From Antitrichia curtipendula (lineage: Eukaryota; Streptophyta; Bryopsida; Hypnales; Leucodontaceae): a stretch of 64,000 nt of DNA. Position numbers and translations under genes: made by a program. This document shows, one piece after another, positions 59,165 through 64,000 of this stretch (within the stretch, counting starts at the first letter, position 1; each line of letters begins with the position of its first letter). The notes below the pieces were generated by a model. That model had not been told where the DNA came from, did no database searches, and saw only the letters and a list, made by a program, of their open reading frames with translations. The stretch covers positions 16,988,001 through 17,052,000 of the forward strand of contig OX579639.1 of assembly GCA_951230915.1 (NCBI GenBank), given 5' to 3'.

Positions 59165-61786
59165 TCACTTCTCCCATATCACCTTCTTGCTTTTCCAGAC
59201 CTCCACCATCCCCACCGGCAAGCTCCCCGGCGGCACCACCTCCAGCCCACCCCACTTCTTCACCATCTCCTCCCCAAAGCAAGCCACCACCCACTTCCAA
59301 TACACACTCACATTCTCCCCGCTTCCCAATTTCCAACTGCCCCTTGAACTTATCTTCTCAATCTCCGCTGTCATCCTCTCCGTGAGCTTCACCTCCCTCG
59401 GCTCCTCCACCTCACACGGCTGCTCCTCCGGCGCAGACAACAACTCCTCATAACACTCCTTCCAATGCAGGAATCTCAACTCGCCGTGTCGAACATACTC
59501 TTCGTAAGAAAGAAACGGCTCATCTTGCAACTTCGTGTTGAACACCCTGGTGGTAGTCCCGTTGTCCCACTCCTCTTTTAGGTTTTGGTACCGCTCCTTC
59601 TCGCTCTCCAGAAGTTTGGTGAGTTTCTCTTTAGGATTTTTGTTGATCTTGTCGAGGATGGCGAATTGTGGAATGAACGGGGATTTGAGTTCCATCCCGC
59701 CCATGGCGATCGGCCAGAAGTACCACCCCGTGGGGATGTCGGAAACCCTAAATCGGGTTTTGAGAATCTCCCCGAGATGTGCTGTGACGGAGCCGCTGTG
59801 TTCGGGGAAGAGTGCGAGATGGATTCGTTGGAGAGTGGTTGTGACGTTGATGATGTGGTCTTTGCCGAAACAATGCGCGGGTGGGGAAGCGCAGTTGTTG
59901 ATGATCGAGGTCATGTATTTGTTGTAGGCTTGGACCCATGCGAAGATGGAATGCTCGCAGGCTTTGAGCTGGTACTTGAGCTCTTCAATGTGGACGTCGA
60001 CTTTCGTGTGGTTGATCTCGAATTTCCCGGTTGTGGAGAAGGTGAGTAAGCCCCAGTTGATGGCGCCGGGAGGAAGGTCGGGGTGCCGGCGTTGGTTTAG
60101 GGTTACGGAGCCTGTCTTTTCGGCGTTGAACTCGAGGCCGACAAGACGGGCGAATGCTTTCATTTCTTGCCAGGCCTTGACGCATGGATTAGGTTCGCGA
60201 CTCCACCACCACAAGTCGTCGTGGATGCGGTAGAGGAACAACCCGTCGGCTCTTTGGTTGACAGCGTAGTCCATGCAGAATAGGACAACTTCCCCAAAGA
60301 GGTCGCCCAAGCTGTGGCTGACGGGAACGCCACATTTGCGTATCTGAGTTGGAGCAGAAGGTCCGTCCTCAACAAACTTGAGCGGCGCAGCGAGGAATTT
60401 CTGAAAGAAGGTGAGCCAGGGTTGGGAAACGGCGAAGAATTTGAGCACGGCGAGGATGGAAGTGTGTGACAAGCTTGGACCGAACCATTCGAAGTCGGAA
60501 CGAACGGCCGTGAACTCGTTGTGTAATGCGGTGTTGAAGAGACAATCAGTTGCTAGAATGTGGAGCAGCGATTGCTGAACCTCCACTGCGATCTTCTGAT
60601 TCGGTTTCTCTGGGTCGTCCTTCTCGTCCTCGTTGTCATCAGAGTTGTATGCAGCTCCACCCTCCTCAAGGCTGTCCGGGAGCTGGCTCATAAAGAAAGC
60701 CTCCACTTGCTTCCGTCGTCGTTCATAGTCAATTGTTAGGTATCGACAATAGCCGTCCTCTTGATATGAGCTCGGGGTTTCCTGCAAAAAATAATCACGC
60801 CTCTCGTTCTCTTCCTTCGTGAGTGGCTGTGTCGACGGCTTCCATGCCGCGCTCGCGAAGATCATTTGGAAGTGACGCTTGAACTCCACCGACCACTTAA
60901 GCCCGATCCAATGCAAGAAAATCGCTTGCAGAATCTCCTCGTCCATGTAAATCCTGTATTTGCCATTGATTTGCCTCCGCATCTCCATGGGAATCGCTTC
61001 GCCTTCGGCTGCCCAGGACCAAGAAGAAAGCGCCGCGAGGTTCATGTTGAGCACATCGGCTACTTCAGTGAGCACCGTTGGGTCCCGAGTGAACTCCTTG
61101 AGCGTCTCCCGTTTCTCGTTCGACAACAGATCCGCCGTCAAGAGCGCCTGAATGGCCAATTCCAAATCTTTAACAGTGAACGTCGTGTTGTTGAGAAGCT
61201 CTTTGCTGAACTTACCGATCTCCTCACGCATGCTTTTAAGACATTTCTTCGCAGCGTTTGATGAGAAAAGCTCTTCGAGGTACGCGGTGATGGCAACCAC
61301 GTCGGTTTCCTTTGCAGTGAAGACGTGCGAGTCAAACATCTCCCGTTGCTCGTGCATCTCCTTCCTTCCGACGATCTCCACGTCGGCGGCAGTACGATCG
61401 GAGTTGGCAATCCATTCACTCAAGAGCTTCCCGAAAAGCTCAGCGTATTCGAATTTGAGCTTCTCCGTGTGGAATGCTTCCGTGAGATTGGTCTCCCATT
61501 CATTCACGATTGCTCCCCCTATGGTGGGATCCAGCTTCGCCTGGATGAGGAAACTCTTGACATTCTCGAGGTAGGGTCCCGAGAACGATGACGCGGTCGA
61601 GTTTTTGCGCCACGATTCGAGGCCATCCACCAGGAGATGCACTCTTTTCAGGGAGGTTCCGGCGTCCTTGAGTGACGAGAGGATCTTCTCGCTGTGGGAG
61701 TTGAAGTCCGCGTGTTGCTTGGAGAGCACCTGGAGCTTGGTAGCAGTGATGGAGTTGAGCGTTTGCGTTAACGAGGACGACGACAT
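59165..61786 (-). CDS. rvt: Reverse-transcriptase-related cellular gene (rvt)
   Basis: This single-exon 873-aa gene belongs to the rvt class: domesticated, usually single-copy reverse-transcriptase genes known mostly from fungi and scattered in other eukaryotes and bacteria, distinct from retrotransposons. Signs are the motif A segment SDFEWFGPSLSHTSIL (Asp431), the B-like block GVPVSHSLGDLFGEV (486-500), the catalytic YRIHDDLWWW (Asp523, Asp524), LEFNAEKTGSV (551-561), CFGKDHI (639-645) and GGMELKSPFIP (696-706). Unlike retroelement RTs it has an N-terminal extension of more than 250 residues, rich in predicted helix, and an acidic insertion (about 372-395) before motif A, as in the family. 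No integrase, RNase H, gag or endonuclease part is present and no element ends flank it. The start is the first ATG; an open TTG extension to 61882 exists. The cellular role is unknown; for fungal members, template-independent NTP and dNTP polymerisation is reported. Confidence 0.88.
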   Translation of the reverse strand: MSSSSLTQTLNSITATKLQVLSKQHADFNSHSEKILSSLKDAGTSLKRVHLLVDGLESWRKNSTASSFSGPYLENVKSFLIQAKLDPTIGGAIVNEWETNLTEAFHTEKLKFEYAELFGKLLSEWIANSDRTAADVEIVGRKEMHEQREMFDSHVFTAKETDVVAITAYLEELFSSNAAKKCLKSMREEIGKFSKELLNNTTFTVKDLELAIQALLTADLLSNEKRETLKEFTRDPTVLTEVADVLNMNLAALSSWSWAAEGEAIPMEMRRQINGKYRIYMDEEILQAIFLHWIGLKWSVEFKRHFQMIFASAAWKPSTQPLTKEENERRDYFLQETPSSYQEDGYCRYLTIDYERRRKQVEAFFMSQLPDSLEEGGAAYNSDDNEDEKDDPEKPNQKIAVEVQQSLLHILATDCLFNTALHNEFTAVRSDFEWFGPSLSHTSILAVLKFFAVSQPWLTFFQKFLAAPLKFVEDGPSAPTQIRKCGVPVSHSLGDLFGEVVLFCMDYAVNQRADGLFLYRIHDDLWWWSREPNPCVKAWQEMKAFARLVGLEFNAEKTGSVTLNQRRHPDLPPGAINWGLLTFSTTGKFEINHTKVDVHIEELKYQLKACEHSIFAWVQAYNKYMTSIINNCASPPAHCFGKDHIINVTTTLQRIHLALFPEHSGSVTAHLGEILKTRFRVSDIPTGWYFWPIAMGGMELKSPFIPQFAILDKINKNPKEKLTKLLESEKERYQNLKEEWDNGTTTRVFNTKLQDEPFLSYEEYVRHGELRFLHWKECYEELLSAPEEQPCEVEEPREVKLTERMTAEIEKISSRGSWKLGSGENVSVYWKWVVACFGEEMVKKWGGLEVVPPGSLPVGMVEVWKSKKVIWEK

Positions 61787-62613
61787 GGTCACTGCTGGCT
61801 GGTGCGGAAGAAGAACCAACAAGTCCTGGGCTGGGCGACAAAGCTTGTACCCAAACAAGCAAATGAATTCAGATGTTGACAAGAACTTCTGCAGGCAACA
61901 GGGAAAGAGATTACATCACTGAGTCGGTGCAGGAACTCCTGGGAACCGAGAAGTGCTCGCCATGCAGTATCGAGAAGCCGCAGCTAAGAGCGAGGATTCT
62001 ACAACTTGCTGACAATAGAGCGTGCTGCTTTCGGTGTCTTGGTAAGCACAGCCTAAACCTCAAGTTGGATCTGACTAATCAGTTACCAACAGGGGGTCAC
62101 TTAAGATCTGGAAACAGATCTGTACATGATTTTGCTACTTCTAGGGAGCCCGTTGAACCAGCAGTTCACGATATCGTAGCCCAATACTTTGGTAAGTACA
62201 TCACAATTGAAAGGGACACTAAAGGATAACATAAGATCTGGAATCAAATACTGTACATCTGACGTTTCCTAGTCATCTTAAGTTGCATCGGGAGAGCTCT
62301 CACCTGAAAATATGCTTCCCGGTGAGTCGGTGACGTCTTCCTTCCACCAGCAAGTTGATCTTCTAGCAGCAGTCCGGATGTGCGCACGCCTGTCGAAAAA
62401 TATTCTTGACTCAAATCTCACCATGAGAATGAAAAGACACTACTAGCGAAGAAGGTGTTCCTGCTCATGTACTTATATCCGTTACCAAGTCGTGCCTCAC
62501 GGTCCATAGTACTGCAACGAGCCTCTTGTGGAGGCTCTTGTTTTACCCCTGGGGCAAACGCAGGAACCTTTTATTTGCTGGTAAATTTTGAGTTCATATA
62601 GGCTCCATATTAG
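61787..62613. other. rvt upstream region
   Basis: This is presumed promoter and leader of the minus-strand rvt gene. The plus-strand ORF 61873-62229 has no recognisable domain. No core promoter motif is clear. Confidence 0.45.
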
Positions 62614-62860
62614 TTAACCCTTAAAGGATGGAGGTTAAAGGATGAAGGGGTGACCTTGGAAATCAACCCTTTTCATTACCATGTGAATCATTGGCCTAAG
62701 AAATAGCAAAAGCACTCATTGGAAGTCAAAGAACTATAGAAGACCTCTCCTTTTCACAACAAAATTTCAAGGATGAATAGTTGCACTTCTGTCCTACCAA
62801 GTTAATTCTTTATCATCCATCGGACACCAAATGTCCTCCTCCTCAACGTTTAAGGGTTAA
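62614..62860. mobile_element. TTAA-bounded MITE, short copy (247 bp)
   Basis: It starts TTAACCCTTAAAGGATGG and ends AACGTTTAAGGGTTAA; the inverted ends and TTAA borders are intact. It matches the outer parts of the 26365-26816 copy, including GGATGAATAGTTGCACTTCT. It provides the uninterrupted form that defines the nested insertion there. Confidence 0.8.
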
Positions 62861-63842
62861 GAGCGGTGTTAACAATGAAACGAATACGGCACAAAATAGT
62901 GGGTCTTTTCTTACATTCACCTTTGGCTGGACCTCCACAAGAGGCTTGTTGCACTACTATAGACTCGACTGTGCCTCACACTCAACAATTCGGCTCTTTG
63001 GAGTCGTGGCACCAACGTCAGTGTGGTGCAATCGTGACGAACTGTTTTCAATCGTTCGTGAAATCAGATGGCCTTCAATCTCGGCATTCATTGCTTTGGT
63101 GGTAAGAAAATAACTTTTGATCCGACTCTGACTGGAATTGGCTAAATGCTGGTACAATCATAACAGTTTACCAATGAAAAGGGGTCCCTTTTGCATCCTT
63201 GAAAAGGAGGTAAATGGCTCAGGCGTGTAACAAAGCATAATACTGTACCTTCCAAGCATAAGGATGACCATTGCCTGGTGGTGATACAATGTTACGATGC
63301 TGCCGCAAACCCCAAAAATTCCTAAACCCAAGTCGCTGATCTGTCAGATTTTACGATAAGCGGCCAGAAATAATTACACTGTGAGGGACACGAAGCACTG
63401 CGATGCTGGAACCAACGGGCACATGGCAAAGCGGAAGCCGTTCCATGTGAGCACGGGCTTCGTGTGAGCTGCGATATTAGTTCACCTTTTTAAAGATAGT
63501 AAGTTACTTGACCGCCAAGGTTCCAAGAGAATTTAGTAAAATTGAGAACTTTGAAGGAAAGTCACGCACATGTCCAATTAGGGACCCCTCAGAATGGTGA
63601 GCAACTCGCAACAACAATGGGCAAATAAACAAATACATTCAGGAATTCACCTCCAGCTACATCAGTCCCAAGAAAGGATAAAAAAATTAGCTCACAATGT
63701 AAAAAAAGTTCAATGTTTATCAATACCTGAATGACTTCTGGTCATCAGCAGACCTTTTAAGAGCTACCTACAACTCAGTAACTACTTCGAAGACGCTCTC
63801 AAATTTACTCCAAAGCTCAAATCGCATGAGTGCGATCTCCAT
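62861..63842. other. Intergenic sequence
   Basis: No gene is supported. The phrase CGGCACAAAATAG near 62887 is shared with about 28042 upstream of FREE1, with some similarity after it, suggesting a short dispersed repeat. The last part is the probable 3' UTR of the minus-strand gene at the right edge. Confidence 0.4.
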
Positions 63843-63893
63843 TCAATCACCGTGAATTGTGTAGCGCTCCCATCTTTTGGTGGGATCATAAAT
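63843..63893 (-). CDS. Terminal exon of an unidentified gene (partial, runs off right edge)
   Basis: On the minus strand a good acceptor (TTATTTTTCAG) precedes a 16-codon frame, IYDPTKRWERYTIHGD, followed by TGA at 63843-63845. A donor-like CTCAG|GTGG sits at about 63995, so an intron of about 100 bases is plausible with the previous exon at or beyond the window edge. The peptide looks like conserved coding sequence, but I cannot name the family. Confidence 0.45.
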   Translation of the reverse strand: MYDPTKRWERYTIHGD

Positions 63894-64000
63894 CTGAAAA
63901 ATAACAGCAAAATTAGTTTTACAGCTCTTGAATGCCAGCTTCGTGATTACGCAAGGGAGTTTAACAGGGTTGGAACGCCGTGCCATATAACCACCTGAGC

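Noticed and set aside
59535..60049. Plus-strand ORFs up to 154 aa inside rvt
   Set aside because: Antisense shadows of the long GC-rich rvt frame.
61787..61882. N-terminal extension of rvt by 32 residues
   Set aside because: It begins with TTG, not ATG; the first ATG of the frame is at 61786.
61873..62229. Plus-strand 118-aa ORF upstream of rvt
   Set aside because: No recognisable domain; it overlaps the presumed rvt leader on the opposite strand.
63965..63972. CAGGGTTG resembling the hAT terminus
   Set aside because: Only 8 bases match, the following sequence does not resemble the element, and it lies within a probable intron.

Overview
The window looks like nuclear DNA of a land plant, most likely a seedless one (moss-like or lycophyte-like). 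Genes are split by many short GT-AG introns, two proteins are plant-type (FREE1 and a plant-type class III PI 3-kinase), plant telomere-type CCCTAAA units occur inside repeats, and there is a single-copy-type cellular reverse-transcriptase gene (rvt) of a kind not expected in a flowering plant. The lineage is an inference; no rRNA or organelle marker is present. I rebuilt exons by hand from reading-frame continuity, splice signals and remembered homologues.

Layout. 1-3966: right part of a GC-rich repetitive DNA transposon with tandem subterminal repeats and a decayed minus-strand reading frame ending in a RING-like motif. 3967-15400: an AT-rich gene desert made largely of non-autonomous elements, including two full copies of a TTAA-bounded family, a 730-bp inverted-repeat element and a 98-bp foldback. 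15833-22202: VPS34 (17 exons, 826 aa). 22203-28150: intergenic, with one nested TTAA element. 28885-32397: FREE1 (9 coding exons, 621 aa). 34354-34674: a minus-strand zinc-finger exon of unknown family. 39124-41317: a REX1-B domain gene (5 exons, 188 aa, minus). 42036-50891: a Copia LTR retrotransposon with a 5-bp target duplication; it lacks gag, has a decayed pol, and carries a 4365-bp hAT-like element inside its 3' LTR. 51739-56609: ALG3 (13 exons, 428 aa). 59165-61786: the intronless rvt gene (873 aa, minus). 63843-64000: last exon of an unidentified minus-strand gene running off the edge.

How the genes relate. VPS34 makes phosphatidylinositol 3-phosphate on endosomal membranes, and FREE1 is the plant ESCRT-associated FYVE protein that binds this lipid. 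The maker and a reader of the same lipid therefore lie on the same strand, 6.7 kb apart. ALG3 (N-glycan precursor assembly in the ER) and the REX1-B protein (linked to DNA excision repair) are unrelated housekeeping genes. The gene of greatest interest is rvt, a domesticated reverse-transcriptase-related gene that keeps its catalytic aspartates; a strong inverted repeat begins about 65 nt downstream of its stop codon.
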